A DNA stretch of 64,000 nucleotides from JACMLD01 sp038207265 (GCA_038207265.1 JBBQZZ010000002.1:186001-250000), one strand, 5' to 3'. Shown: positions 17,468 through 27,212, counted from the stretch's first letter. Notes: a model not told the origin generated them from the sequence alone. Numbers and translations: made by a program.

Positions 17468-19450
17468 ATGCGATATGTTCTTTTGAGCTGCCTGTTAGTA
17501 GCATTCTGCCTCATTTCATTTTATAAACCAGATCCTTTTACAGTACAAGGTAAAATTACAGACGATAAAGGCATAGCCCTGGTTGGCATTACCATCAAAG
17601 AAAAAGGCACGTCCACTGCTACGACTTCAGATTCAAATGGTGATTTCAAAATAAATGTACGCAGCGAAAAGTCGGTTCTTGTATTCAGTGGAATTGGATT
17701 TAACAATAAGGAAGTGGCCGTTAAAAGCAGGAGTAGTATTAATGTGTCTATGTCAGCATCATTAAATAAACTGGAAGAAGTGGTAGTTAGTGGTTATACG
17801 GCGAGAGATGAAGCAGAAGTCGCTACCAGGTTTTCACCAAAAAAATCCATGTCACTTCCCAATGCCATATTGCAGAGTCGTGCCGCAGGTGTTGTTATTA
17901 ACGGTAATAATCAAACTCCATATTACAAAAAGGAAAGAAAGAACGGAATTGGGAATACGGATGACAAGGACTTTAATACAGAGGACTACGATGGCATTAT
18001 AGAAAATCGTTTTCTCACTGTAAATGAAAATGCGTTGTCAACTTTTTCAATTGACGTAGATGCAGCTTCTTATAGCAATGTGAGACGTTTCCTTCAAATG
18101 GGCCAGTTACCTCCCGCCGGCGCGGTTCGAATAGAAGAGATGATTAATTATTTTCACTACGATTACCCGCAACCACAAAATGATGCACCATTTTCCATCA
18201 ATACCGAGATAGCAGAATGTCCGTGGAATGAATCGCACCGGCTTGTGTTGATTGGTTTACAGGGTAAGAAAATACCGGTAGAAAATTTACCGGCCTCCAA
18301 TATTGTATTCCTGATTGATGTGTCCGGTTCAATGATGGACGAAAATAAATTGCCACTGGTAAAGACTTCTATGAAACTATTGGTGGATCAGTTAAGGGAA
18401 CAGGACAAGGTTTCATTGGTAGTGTATGCCGGTAATGCAGGATTGGTATTGCCAGCAACCAGTGGTGCCGAGAAAATAAAGATCAAGGATGCAATTGATA
18501 AATTAGAAGCGGGTGGTTCAACTGCCGGCGGACAGGGGATACAGCTGGCATACAAAACTGCAAAGGAGAATTTTAAGCGCGAAGGAAATAACCGTGTGAT
18601 CCTTTGCACCGATGGCGATTTCAATGTGGGCGCCAGCAGCGACGATGAGTTGGTAAGAATGATTGAACAGGAAAGAAAGAGTGGCGTGTTTTTAACTGTG
18701 CTGGGTTATGGTATGGGAAATTACAAAGACAATAAAATGGAGAAGCTGGCCGATAAGGGCAATGGCAATCATGCATACATTGATGGATTGAATGAAGCAA
18801 AAAAAGTACTGGTAAATGAATTTGGGGGAACCTTATTTACCATTGCAAAAGATGTAAAACTGCAGGTGGAATTCAACCCCGCAAAAGTGCAGGCTTATCG
18901 GTTGATTGGATATGAAAATCGGTTACTGAATAAAGAAGATTTCAACAACGATAAAAAAGATGCCGGCGAACTGGGCAGCGGTCATACCGTGACTGCACTG
19001 TATGAAGTAATACCTGCAGGAGTGAAGAATGAATTCATGGAAGGTGTGGATAAACTGAAATACCAGCAACAAAACAAATCGACTGCTGCAGGCACAGATG
19101 AGATACTTACTGTTAAATTCCGTTACAAGAAACCAGACAGCGACATTAGCAAATTGATTGAGCACATCGTACTGGATAAGCAGGTAACCATTGCCGGTAC
19201 TTCTTCCAATTTCAGGTTTGCAGCAGCCGTAGCAGAATTTGGCATGCTGCTGCGCGATTCGGAATTCAAACAATCATCTTCTTTTAACAAGGCCTGGCAG
19301 CTGGCAAAAGACGCTTTGGGCCGTGATGAAGAAGGTTACCGCAGTGAATTTTTGCAATTGCTGAAAAATGCGCAATCTATCGCGAAGCATGAAAAGAAAC
19401 CGGCACCCATTGAAGAGGAAGATGAAGCAATAACTGTACACAAAAAATAA
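17468..19450 (+). CDS. Exported VWA-domain protein, YfbK-like, with carboxypeptidase-regulatory-like domain
   Basis: The 660-residue protein has a signal peptide (MRYVLLSCLLVAFCLISFYK). Next come a carboxypeptidase-regulatory-like beta domain (VQGKITDDKGIALVGITIKE) and a short TonB-plug-like stretch (KLEEVVVSGYTARDEAEVA). The VWA_N segment (TFSIDVDAASYSNVRRFLQM) is followed by a VWA domain with a complete MIDAS motif, DVSGSMMDE. The C-terminal DUF3520 domain (about 470-640) completes the YfbK pattern. The VWA domain should bind a metal and a protein partner in the periplasm. It is divergent from the sigma factor gene and may be one of its targets. The role is not established. Confidence 0.9.
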   Translation: MRYVLLSCLLVAFCLISFYKPDPFTVQGKITDDKGIALVGITIKEKGTSTATTSDSNGDFKINVRSEKSVLVFSGIGFNNKEVAVKSRSSINVSMSASLNKLEEVVVSGYTARDEAEVATRFSPKKSMSLPNAILQSRAAGVVINGNNQTPYYKKERKNGIGNTDDKDFNTEDYDGIIENRFLTVNENALSTFSIDVDAASYSNVRRFLQMGQLPPAGAVRIEEMINYFHYDYPQPQNDAPFSINTEIAECPWNESHRLVLIGLQGKKIPVENLPASNIVFLIDVSGSMMDENKLPLVKTSMKLLVDQLREQDKVSLVVYAGNAGLVLPATSGAEKIKIKDAIDKLEAGGSTAGGQGIQLAYKTAKENFKREGNNRVILCTDGDFNVGASSDDELVRMIEQERKSGVFLTVLGYGMGNYKDNKMEKLADKGNGNHAYIDGLNEAKKVLVNEFGGTLFTIAKDVKLQVEFNPAKVQAYRLIGYENRLLNKEDFNNDKKDAGELGSGHTVTALYEVIPAGVKNEFMEGVDKLKYQQQNKSTAAGTDEILTVKFRYKKPDSDISKLIEHIVLDKQVTIAGTSSNFRFAAAVAEFGMLLRDSEFKQSSSFNKAWQLAKDALGRDEEGYRSEFLQLLKNAQSIAKHEKKPAPIEEEDEAITVHKK

Positions 19451-19462
19451 TTAGACAACCAC

Positions 19463-19497
19463 GAGCCTGTCCATTATGAAAAATAATGGGCAGGTTC
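19463..19497 (+). promoter_or_regulatory. 15-bp intercistronic hairpin
   Basis: GAGCCTGTCCATTAT (19463-19477) and ATAATGGGCAGGTTC (19483-19497) pair over 15 positions, including two G-T pairs, around a GAAAA loop. No T run follows, so it is not a standard terminator. It sits between the VWA gene and the ATG at 19512 and could stabilise the upstream mRNA or reduce downstream expression. Confidence 0.55.
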
Positions 19498-19511
19498 ATT
19501 AACCATCTGTT

Positions 19512-20531
19512 ATGAAACCAGCTATACAACTGCAGATTCCAAAACCCTGTCATGAGAATTGGGATAGCATGCATCCTACCGAACAGGGTCGATTTTGTCT
19601 ATCCTGCCAAAAAGAAGTGATCGATTTTAGGTTGATGACGGATAAGGAGATACTCGATTATATTTCAAAAGCAAACAGGCAAAGTTGCGGCCGCTTTGGT
19701 AGCGAACAGCTCAACAGGGAATTAATTGGTCCGTGCGGGCCTGGTAAAACATGGTGGAAGTACTGGATGAGCGTTGCTGTCTCTCTTATTATGTTTTCTT
19801 CTAAATCAAGTGCACAGGTAAAAGTAAAAGGGGAGCCAATTGTCTGCACACCCTCCAAACATTCGGATGAGGTTGTAGTTGGTAAATTGCAGGTTAATGC
19901 TGAGGTAAATAAGGATAGTTTAAAAACTGGTTATACAGTGAATGGGATTATAATGGATGAGCGGAACAATCCGATACCCGGTGTGTCTGTAATAATTAAA
20001 CATGACCGCCGTGGAGTATCTTCAGATCAAAACGGAAAGTTTGCGATAAGGATAGATGCTGCTCAAAACAAAGTATTAAGCATATCTTCTGTTGGATTTG
20101 ATCCTCAGGAAATAGAAGTAAAGAAAAATGAAAATTCCGTCGTAACTGTAAATTTAAAAATGCATGAATCAGTCATGGGGTTAGGAGTTGTTGTTGTTGC
20201 TAAAAAGAAAAGAAGAACGTTTCTTAAGTTTTTCAATCCGGATCCTGTAAAATCTGCCAAGCCAGTTGCTGACATTCATTTGAAAGTATACCCAAATCCG
20301 GTAGTTGCAGGTTCAGATATTAAATTAAGAATGGATACATTGGCAAATGGTAAGTATACTCTTTCAATATTTGATATAAATGGCAATCCATTAATCAACA
20401 AAGAGATTGTTATTACAACCAGGACTATGGACGAAGTTTTCAATTGCGACAAACGTTTTAAAAGCGGAATGTATGTTTTGAAGATGACCGGTAATGGTAA
20501 AACAATTACATCCAAACTAATGATTCAGTAA
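19512..20531 (+). CDS. Carboxypeptidase-regulatory-like protein with T9SS type A sorting domain
   Basis: The 339-residue protein starts with a cysteine-containing domain (IPKPCHENWDSM … GRFCLSCQKEVIDF) found in many Chitinophagaceae proteins. A hydrophobic segment follows at about residues 78-100 (YWMSVAVSLIMFSSKSSAQ) with a signal-peptidase-like end. Then come a carboxypeptidase-regulatory-like beta domain (VNGIIMDERNNPIPGVSVII) and a C-terminal type IX sorting domain (VYPNPVVAGSDIKL … GMYVLKMTGNGKTITSKLMI). The sorting domain implies outer-membrane export by T9SS, yet the Sec-type segment is internal, so the N-terminal domain may remain in the cytoplasm until cleavage. It lies 61 bases after the VWA gene and is probably co-transcribed. 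Confidence 0.85.
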   Translation: MKPAIQLQIPKPCHENWDSMHPTEQGRFCLSCQKEVIDFRLMTDKEILDYISKANRQSCGRFGSEQLNRELIGPCGPGKTWWKYWMSVAVSLIMFSSKSSAQVKVKGEPIVCTPSKHSDEVVVGKLQVNAEVNKDSLKTGYTVNGIIMDERNNPIPGVSVIIKHDRRGVSSDQNGKFAIRIDAAQNKVLSISSVGFDPQEIEVKKNENSVVTVNLKMHESVMGLGVVVVAKKKRRTFLKFFNPDPVKSAKPVADIHLKVYPNPVVAGSDIKLRMDTLANGKYTLSIFDINGNPLINKEIVITTRTMDEVFNCDKRFKSGMYVLKMTGNGKTITSKLMIQ

Positions 20532-20550
20532 AATAAACAATAAATAGTAA

Positions 20551-21453
20551 CTAGCTTTTAAATGCAGGATGAAATTGCTGAAGTGTTTTTCTCAGGTATT
20601 CCCGGTCGAGATGCGTATATATCTCAGTGGTGGTAATGCTTTCGTGCCCCAGCATTTCCTGCACCGCGCGCAGGTCTGCGCCACCCTCCACCAGATGAGT
20701 TGCAAACGAATGCCGCAATGTGTGCGGTGATATGTTTTTAGTAATGCCAGCCTGTCGCGTCAATTCTTTAAGCATCAGGAAAATCATGACCCGGCTCAAT
20801 TTGCTACCCCGGCGGTTCAGAAAAAGAATATCATTATTGCCGTGCTTCACGGGTATGTGTACACGAATATTTTTCCGGTAAATGTTAATGTGTTTAATAG
20901 CGCTTTTCCCAATAGGCACGAGCCGTTCTTTATCGCCTTTGCCCAATACTTTTATAAATCCAACATCCAGGTGCAGGTGAGAAATTTTAAGGTTCACCAG
21001 TTCACTTACCCTTAATCCGCAACTGTAAAGTGTTTCCAATATTGCTTTATTGCGACCCCCTTCGGGCTTGCTGAGATCAATCTGTGCAATAATACTTTCT
21101 ATTTCTTCATAGGTAAGTGTATCTGGCAATGATCTTTTGAGTTTTGGTGCTTCTAATAAAACCGTTGGATCGGTTTTCGATAATTGCTCAATCATACAAT
21201 ATTTATAAAATCCCCTCAGCCCGGAAATGATCCTTGCCTGTGAAGTAGCTGTCAGTCCAAGCCCGGCAATAAATTGTAAAAATTGCTGCAGGTCTTTTAG
21301 CTGCACCTGGTCCGGCTTAAGTTTTTTCTCTTCGCCTAAAAGAAACTGCGTAAGTTTTTCTACATCCCTTATATATGCTTCAACCGAATTGTCTGAAAGT
21401 GACTTTTCGAGTTGCAGGTAAGCTTTGAATCCTTTCTTATATGCATCCCACAT
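20551..21453 (-). CDS. xerD: Site-specific tyrosine recombinase, XerD type
   Basis: The 300-residue protein has the N-terminal SAM-like core-binding domain (FKAYLQLEKSLSDNSVEAYI) and a catalytic domain with the full set of tyrosine recombinase residues: Arg in YSCGLRVSELVNL, Lys in LGKGDKERLVPIG, H-x-x-R in SPHTLRHSFATHLVEGGADL, His in LGHESITTT, and the nucleophile in EIYTH. Length and motifs match XerD, which with XerC resolves chromosome dimers at dif. No adjacent integrated element or att repeats are seen, so a housekeeping role is likely. The start is ATG at 21453, and the gene is divergent from the YkgJ-like gene 40 bases away. Confidence 0.92.
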   Translation of the reverse strand: MWDAYKKGFKAYLQLEKSLSDNSVEAYIRDVEKLTQFLLGEEKKLKPDQVQLKDLQQFLQFIAGLGLTATSQARIISGLRGFYKYCMIEQLSKTDPTVLLEAPKLKRSLPDTLTYEEIESIIAQIDLSKPEGGRNKAILETLYSCGLRVSELVNLKISHLHLDVGFIKVLGKGDKERLVPIGKSAIKHINIYRKNIRVHIPVKHGNNDILFLNRRGSKLSRVMIFLMLKELTRQAGITKNISPHTLRHSFATHLVEGGADLRAVQEMLGHESITTTEIYTHLDREYLRKTLQQFHPAFKS

Positions 21454-21493
21454 TTGTTTTTATCCGCAAGATTTAATGAGCGTTCAGTAATTT

Positions 21494-22072
21494 ATGCCTT
21501 ATTTTCGGCTTCAAATTTGGGCAATAAAATCGATAACTGAAATTATTTTGAATAAGCAATTGGCTACGCTCCGTTCGTTTAAACAAAAAATACGACATCA
21601 CAGAAGACGTTTTCGTTTGTTCCTATCTGCTATTGAAAAGCGTCCACCCAAAGACTTAAATAATTTAACGGTAGTGGCAGATAGGCTGGCCTGGGCAGAA
21701 GTGGAATGCCTTAGTTGTGCAAACTGTTGTAAGACGATGTCGCCTACATATACAACCGAAGATATAAATCGTATTTCACTGCATCTTGGTATGAAAACAA
21801 AAGCATTCAAGGAAAAATGGTTGTATAAAGACAAGCGAGAAGGCGACTGGATGAATGTAAAACAACCCTGCCAGTTTCTTAACCTGGAAGACAATAAATG
21901 TTCTATCTACAATGTTCGTCCAGCTGATTGTGCCGGGTTTCCCCACCACGATAAAAAGAAGATGACTGATTATATGCATGTTTATAAGCAGAACATTGAA
22001 TATTGTCCGGCTACTTATAAATGGGTGGAGAAGATGATGGGGTTGTTGAAAGAGCGAAATCAGGATAAGTAA
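21494..22072 (+). CDS. YkgJ-family cysteine cluster protein
   Basis: The 192-residue protein carries the CxxCxxCC-type cluster of the family: CLSCANCCKTMSPTYTTEDI, then CQFLNLEDNKCSIYNVRPAD with a further Cys and the following CAGFPH. The cysteines probably bind zinc or an Fe-S cluster; function is unknown. The ATG at 21494 gives 18 extra residues, while an in-frame TTG at 21548 (NKQLATLRSFKQKIRHHRRR) fits the usual N terminus of relatives better, so the start may lie there. No signal peptide. It is convergent with the permease gene that ends at 22255. Confidence 0.88.
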   Translation: MPYFRLQIWAIKSITEIILNKQLATLRSFKQKIRHHRRRFRLFLSAIEKRPPKDLNNLTVVADRLAWAEVECLSCANCCKTMSPTYTTEDINRISLHLGMKTKAFKEKWLYKDKREGDWMNVKQPCQFLNLEDNKCSIYNVRPADCAGFPHHDKKKMTDYMHVYKQNIEYCPATYKWVEKMMGLLKERNQDK

Positions 22073-22089
22073 TGTGGAAAACGGGTGAA

Positions 22090-22134
22090 GGACGAAATCA
22101 GAAAACAGAAGCCTCTTATTTGACTTCCGATTTC
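22090..22134. repeat. Imperfect inverted repeat in a convergent intergenic gap
   Basis: GAAATCAGAA near the left end and TTCCGATTTC near the right end are inverted copies with one mismatch, with a second matching pair (GAAG/CTTC) inside. The structure could form a hairpin on either strand between the genes ending at 22072 and 22255. No T run is present. Confidence 0.35.
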
Positions 22135-22254
22135 AGACCCTGCTTCACAAAATACGCTCCAGGATATTTTGAAATAGTTTTTTAACACAGCAGTTTATTT
22201 CTGATTTATGATGTAGGATATCTGAAGCCTGATCGCTGACTTCTTCCCGTTTGG

Positions 22255-24645
22255 TTATTCTGTCCTAAGCGATTTTACGGGATTCGCAACTGCCGCTTTT
22301 ATACTTTGATAAACTACAGTTATTCCTGCGATGAGAAAAGTAATGACTATTGCCATTAAAAATATCCAACCGCTGATATGGATACTGTATTTAAAATCCT
22401 GCAGCCATTTGTTCATCAACCACCAGGATATAGGAGCAGCAACCAGGAACGCAATTAATATTAACCTGCCGAATTCTTTTCCGAATATCCAAAGTATCTC
22501 TGTGATACTACTTCCTAAGACTTTCCGTATACCGATTTCTTTTGTTTTCTGTGCAGCCATAAATGATACCAGGCCATATAAACCAAGACAGCCAATGAAA
22601 ATCGCGATCAATGAAAAAGCAGAGATGAGTTTTAGCATCGTTTCTTCAGTTTCGTAAAACGCGGCAATTTTCTCATCAAGAAACTGGTATTCATAAATTT
22701 TATCGGGATGAATGCCAGACCACTTTTTCTCCAGTGCTGGCAACGTGGATTTTATTTTATTCAGATTGATTCTTACAGCATAGTTGGTGTAATTATCTGA
22801 AAAAGATGTAATGCAAACTGCATTAATATCACTATGAAAAGAACCATCATGAAAATCTTTTACCACCCCGGCAATGGTTGCCGACATATTTCCATTGAAA
22901 TATATTTTTTTACCAAGGGCCTCCTGTGGAAACTTTAAGCCCAGCTTTCGGGTTAATGTTTCATTAACCAGGAATTCACGAACCGTATCTGACGCAAAAA
23001 TATTCCTGCCAGCAATTAATTGGAGATCAAAAGTTTTTATATACTGTTCATCGGCGGCTTTGATGCTGGAACGGAATAATTCTTCCTCAGTTCTTGTATC
23101 AAAACGGATCGACGTATTCCATGTTTCGTCTGAAGAAGGCGCTGCATAGCATTGTGATACACTTTGAACTCCGGGAATTGAAGCAAGTTCATTTCTTAAT
23201 GTTTTCTGTGCACTGCCTGATGAATCAAATCCCATGGGTATCATTACAACCGCCTCTTTATTAAAGCCAAGATCAGATTGTTTTGCGTATTGCATTTGCC
23301 GGTAGATGACCATCATGCCGATGATTAAAATCATGGAGATGCTAAACTGGGTAACAATCAGCGTTCTCCTGGTATTAAATCCACCAATATGTTGTTGCGA
23401 TAATTTTCCTTTCAATGCAGCAACCGGTCGAAAACCGGAAAGTATAAGGCCGGGATATGACCCTGCCAAAAAAGTGACAAACAACGCCAGCAATGGAATG
23501 AAAATAACCAGTAGTGAACCAGATAGAAATTGAATGTCCATTTCAATCTTGAACCATTCATTGACGGAAGGTAATGCGAGATACGATAGACCAATAGCAA
23601 CTATAGCGGCTATAGCAGTTATCAATGCTGTTTCAGCTATAAACTGCCAGAAGAGTTGTCCCCGGAGACTTCCCAGCACTTTTCTTATTCCTACTTCTTT
23701 CGCTCTTTTAAGTGCTTGTGCGGTCGCAAGATTAATAAAATTTACGCATGCTGTTACGATAAGAAATAAACCGATGAACGATGATATCCATAAATTTTTC
23801 TTTTCCATTACACCACCGTAACGCCCGTCAAAATGTACCTGTGCAAGCGGCTGTAATTTATAATGATGAACGTTTTTACTTTTAGGCCTGTATTTCGCTA
23901 CATAATCAGGTAACAACTTTTCAATTTGTGTGTTTGTTATATTCGGGCGCAAACGGACAAAGCATTGCAAATCGGTCGAGATACCTCCCCAGGAATCATC
24001 TTTGGCATACCAATCATTTAGCGATTTAAGTGTAGACCAGGATAAATATATTTCCGGTTTAAGGTCCGTGTTAGCAGGAATATCTCTTAATACGCCGGTA
24101 ATTTTAAAATCGATCCTGTTATCATAACGAAAGGTTTTGTTTATAGGATTTTCATTGCCAAAATATTTTTTTGCAAGATGTTCTGTTAGGATTGCGGTAT
24201 TCGGTTCAGTCAATGCTGTCTTTTTAAACCCTTTCAATAAAGGAAAATTAAAGATATCAAAGAGTTCAGGTTCGGAATAAGCAGCTCCTTCCGGTTCCTT
24301 AAACTTCTTCACTTCTTCACCCTGTTTAATACTGATCAAAGCATTGCGGGATATAACGGTACGGGCTACCTGTTCAGCAAAAGCATAGTCGTCACGGAAT
24401 GCCTTACCAAATGGCGGTGGCACACTGGCCGCATAACTGATTTCATCCCTTTGTTGCTCGGTGACGAAACGGTAAATACGATCTGGATTCTTATGGAAAT
24501 TATCAAAGCTCAAATGATATTTTACCAATGTGAAGATCAGAATACAACAGGCCATACTCAAGGCCAGTCCCAATATATTAATGATCCCGTATACCCTATT
24601 TTTCCTGAGATTCCGGAAGGCAATTTTAAAATAGTTTTTTATCAT
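22255..24645 (-). CDS. FtsX/MacB-like ABC transporter permease
   Basis: The 796-residue protein starts MIKNYFKIAFRNLRKNRVYG, the usual start of this Bacteroidota family. It has an N-terminal helix, a MacB-like periplasmic domain (about 45-280), three helices (from about 285), a second periplasmic domain (about 480-660) and three final helices, with the FtsX block ERAKEVGIRKVLGSLRGQL-like segment in each half (KRAKEVGIRKVLGS and QKTKEIGIRKVLGS). Family members work with a separate ATPase to export lipids, peptides or drugs, or transmit force across the envelope. No ATPase gene is adjacent. It lies 143 bases downstream of a paralogue on the same strand. Confidence 0.9.
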   Translation of the reverse strand: MIKNYFKIAFRNLRKNRVYGIINILGLALSMACCILIFTLVKYHLSFDNFHKNPDRIYRFVTEQQRDEISYAASVPPPFGKAFRDDYAFAEQVARTVISRNALISIKQGEEVKKFKEPEGAAYSEPELFDIFNFPLLKGFKKTALTEPNTAILTEHLAKKYFGNENPINKTFRYDNRIDFKITGVLRDIPANTDLKPEIYLSWSTLKSLNDWYAKDDSWGGISTDLQCFVRLRPNITNTQIEKLLPDYVAKYRPKSKNVHHYKLQPLAQVHFDGRYGGVMEKKNLWISSFIGLFLIVTACVNFINLATAQALKRAKEVGIRKVLGSLRGQLFWQFIAETALITAIAAIVAIGLSYLALPSVNEWFKIEMDIQFLSGSLLVIFIPLLALFVTFLAGSYPGLILSGFRPVAALKGKLSQQHIGGFNTRRTLIVTQFSISMILIIGMMVIYRQMQYAKQSDLGFNKEAVVMIPMGFDSSGSAQKTLRNELASIPGVQSVSQCYAAPSSDETWNTSIRFDTRTEEELFRSSIKAADEQYIKTFDLQLIAGRNIFASDTVREFLVNETLTRKLGLKFPQEALGKKIYFNGNMSATIAGVVKDFHDGSFHSDINAVCITSFSDNYTNYAVRINLNKIKSTLPALEKKWSGIHPDKIYEYQFLDEKIAAFYETEETMLKLISAFSLIAIFIGCLGLYGLVSFMAAQKTKEIGIRKVLGSSITEILWIFGKEFGRLILIAFLVAAPISWWLMNKWLQDFKYSIHISGWIFLMAIVITFLIAGITVVYQSIKAAVANPVKSLRTE

Positions 24646-24754
24646 AGCTGTAGTTGAAGTTCTGAAGTTGCGAATTCATTTGTTACACATCGTCATAACA
24701 GTACAAACCTGTGACCTCCATCTTGTGTGCGCAGTCGTTTTACTATTAACCACC

Positions 24755-24771
24755 TGCCTACCGGACAGGCA
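24755..24771. repeat. Short hairpin between permease genes
   Basis: TGCCT (24755-24759) and AGGCA (24767-24771) form a 5-bp G+C-rich stem with a 7-base loop in the gap between two same-strand permease genes. It could be a weak terminator or a remnant of a dispersed palindromic repeat. Confidence 0.3.
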
Positions 24772-24788
24772 CGCTCAAACTCATTTTC

Positions 24789-27212
24789 TCATTCCGCTCT
24801 CAAACTATCAACCGGGTTGGCCAATGCAGCTTTAATGGATTGGAAACTCACGGTGACAATAGTAATTAGTATTGCAAGCAAAGCAGCAATCGCAAATGTC
24901 CACCAACTGATATTTATTTTGTAAGCAAAATCCTGTAACCATTTGTTCATCAGGAACCACGCAATTGGTGAAGCAATCAAGAATGCAATCAATACCAGCT
25001 TTAAAAAATCTTTTGATAAAAGGGCGGTCACATTTGTTACAGAAGCACCCAATACTTTCCTGATACCAATTTCTTTGGTGCGTTGTTCTGCTGTAAAACG
25101 AGCTAATCCAAATAAACCCAGGCAGGCAACAAATATAGTGAGACCCGCAAACAGGCCGAGTATCATTCCAATCTTTTGTTCAGATTGATAAGTGTTATTA
25201 AAACGTTCGTCGAGGAATGAATAGGACAGGGGCTCTTCAGGGCCAAATGAGCCCCATCTTTCTCTGAGGGTAGAAGTTAAACCTGAAACGTTTTTTGTTT
25301 TTAGTTTCACGATAAGCGTGCCGGGGTCGGGCGCAAAGGACATTACCAGCGGACTGATCCGTTCATGCAAAGATCTGAAATGAAAATCTTTTATTATACC
25401 GATGATGTGATAACGGATTTGCTTTCCACTATTATTGTTGTTAGAAATGGTTTGGCCGATTGATTTTTCCTTCCATCCCAGCGCATTGGCGGCAGCCTCA
25501 TTCAGTATAACAGCAGATGAATCCGTAGCGAATTCTTTTGAAAAATTTCTACCAGCCTGCAGCGCCATACCGAGTGTGGGAATATAATTTTCATCCACAT
25601 CATATCTTAATGTCTTAATTATTTGATTGGATGCATCGCCCGGATAAATAAAGAAATTATTGTTATCGCTGGGTCCTGCTGGTAGATAATTAGAACTGCT
25701 CACGCTGGCAACACGGGAATCATTCATAAGGTCTCTTTTAAATACGTCCTGGTTCTTTCCCAGCATCCAGGTATTATTTACAATCATCACCTGGTCCTTA
25801 TCATATCCTAATTTCTTATTTTGAATAAAGGAAAGTTGATTATAAACAACCGTGGTGCTTACGATCAATATGATGGAAATAAAAAATTGAAAGATGACCA
25901 GTCCGCTTCTCAACCCCGTACTTGTTTTACCGGAAATAAACTTGCCTTTTAAAACTGCAACTGGTCTGAAAGAAGAGAGATAGAAGGCGGGATAACTGCC
26001 TGCTATAAAACCTGTACACAACACAAACAATAGTAACCCGGGTATCAGCAAAGGATGTTCTGAAAATGAAACTTCAAGTTGTTGCCCCGCAAGATAGTTG
26101 AATGAAGGAAGTGCGAGGTAGATGAACAGGATTGACAGTATTAAAGCGATGACAGTTAAGAGAAGCGATTCAAGCAGGAACTGTTTTACCAGGTCACGTT
26201 TTAAAGAACCCAAAACTTTCCTGATACCAACTTCTCTGGCACGTTTGGATGCACCGGCAGTTGAGAGGTTCATGAAATTGATACATGCAATCAACAGCAT
26301 GAACATTGCGATGGCTCCGAAAATGTATACATAGCGTATGTCGCCGGTAGCACTCAGATCGCCTGAAAAATCTGAGTGAAGATGTATGTCTGTTAGTTTT
26401 TGTAAATGAAAGCTGATATTATTTCCTTTCTTCCTGAATTCCGAAAGTGTGATACCCATTGACTGCAACATTTGCGGTCCCATGTATTTTTCAACAACGC
26501 CGGGTAATTTCGCTTCCAGGTTTTTATAATCAAATCCTTTTTGCAGAACCAGGTAGGTATAAAAATTTGAACGCATCCAGCTTGCTTCTTTTGATTCAGC
26601 AATACTCGTCATGGATGCAAAAATGTCGAAATGAAAATGCGAATTCTCAGGTACCTTATCTATGACACCCGTAACCTTGCAAGCCGGATTCTTACCATCT
26701 TTAAAACTGATGATTTTACCAATGGGGTCTTCATCGCCAAAATATTTCTTCGCAACATTTTTTGTTATCACTACGCTATTTGGTTCCAGTAGGGCGGTTT
26801 TAGGGTCGCCCTGTAACAAGGGGAGCGTAAACACCTGGAAAAAATTAGAATCTACAAAGGCAAGCCGGTCTTCCCTGAAAGACTTATCTGCAAATACAAG
26901 CCGGGGTGTTCCAAAATCTCGGATGCGGGTAGCTTCTTCTACTTCAGGAAAATCTGTTTTCAGGGTATGCGCCACCGGTGGCATTACAGTTGATTCATTC
27001 ATTTTTTGTCCGGCCATTATACCCTGGAAATAGACCCGAACCATCCGGTCCGCCTTTTTATTGAAGCGGTCATAACTCAATTCATTGTTTACAAAAAGCA
27101 TGATGATAAGACAGGTAGCAATGCCAATAGCAAGACCCAGTATATTGATAGCAGAAAATACTTTGTTTCTCCAGAAACTACGGAAGGCTATTTTAAAATA
27201 ATTTTTGATCAT
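24789..27212 (-). CDS. FtsX/MacB-like ABC transporter permease
   Basis: The 807-residue protein has the same layout as the gene at 22255: N-terminal MIKNYFKIAFRSFWRNKVFS, a large MacB-like periplasmic domain, a first FtsX block with KRAREVGIRKVLGSLKRDLV, a second periplasmic domain, and a final FtsX block with QRTKEIGIRKVLGASVTNV, ending ANPVDSLRAE. It is clearly paralogous to the downstream gene but well diverged, so the duplication is old. No ATPase gene is present in this stretch; it must use one encoded elsewhere or act differently. The substrate is unknown. Confidence 0.9.
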   Translation of the reverse strand: MIKNYFKIAFRSFWRNKVFSAINILGLAIGIATCLIIMLFVNNELSYDRFNKKADRMVRVYFQGIMAGQKMNESTVMPPVAHTLKTDFPEVEEATRIRDFGTPRLVFADKSFREDRLAFVDSNFFQVFTLPLLQGDPKTALLEPNSVVITKNVAKKYFGDEDPIGKIISFKDGKNPACKVTGVIDKVPENSHFHFDIFASMTSIAESKEASWMRSNFYTYLVLQKGFDYKNLEAKLPGVVEKYMGPQMLQSMGITLSEFRKKGNNISFHLQKLTDIHLHSDFSGDLSATGDIRYVYIFGAIAMFMLLIACINFMNLSTAGASKRAREVGIRKVLGSLKRDLVKQFLLESLLLTVIALILSILFIYLALPSFNYLAGQQLEVSFSEHPLLIPGLLLFVLCTGFIAGSYPAFYLSSFRPVAVLKGKFISGKTSTGLRSGLVIFQFFISIILIVSTTVVYNQLSFIQNKKLGYDKDQVMIVNNTWMLGKNQDVFKRDLMNDSRVASVSSSNYLPAGPSDNNNFFIYPGDASNQIIKTLRYDVDENYIPTLGMALQAGRNFSKEFATDSSAVILNEAAANALGWKEKSIGQTISNNNNSGKQIRYHIIGIIKDFHFRSLHERISPLVMSFAPDPGTLIVKLKTKNVSGLTSTLRERWGSFGPEEPLSYSFLDERFNNTYQSEQKIGMILGLFAGLTIFVACLGLFGLARFTAEQRTKEIGIRKVLGASVTNVTALLSKDFLKLVLIAFLIASPIAWFLMNKWLQDFAYKINISWWTFAIAALLAILITIVTVSFQSIKAALANPVDSLRAE

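Noticed and set aside
20551..21453. XerD-like recombinase as the integrase of a mobile element
   Set aside because: Length and motifs fit housekeeping XerD, and no att repeats, tRNA target or cargo genes surround it.
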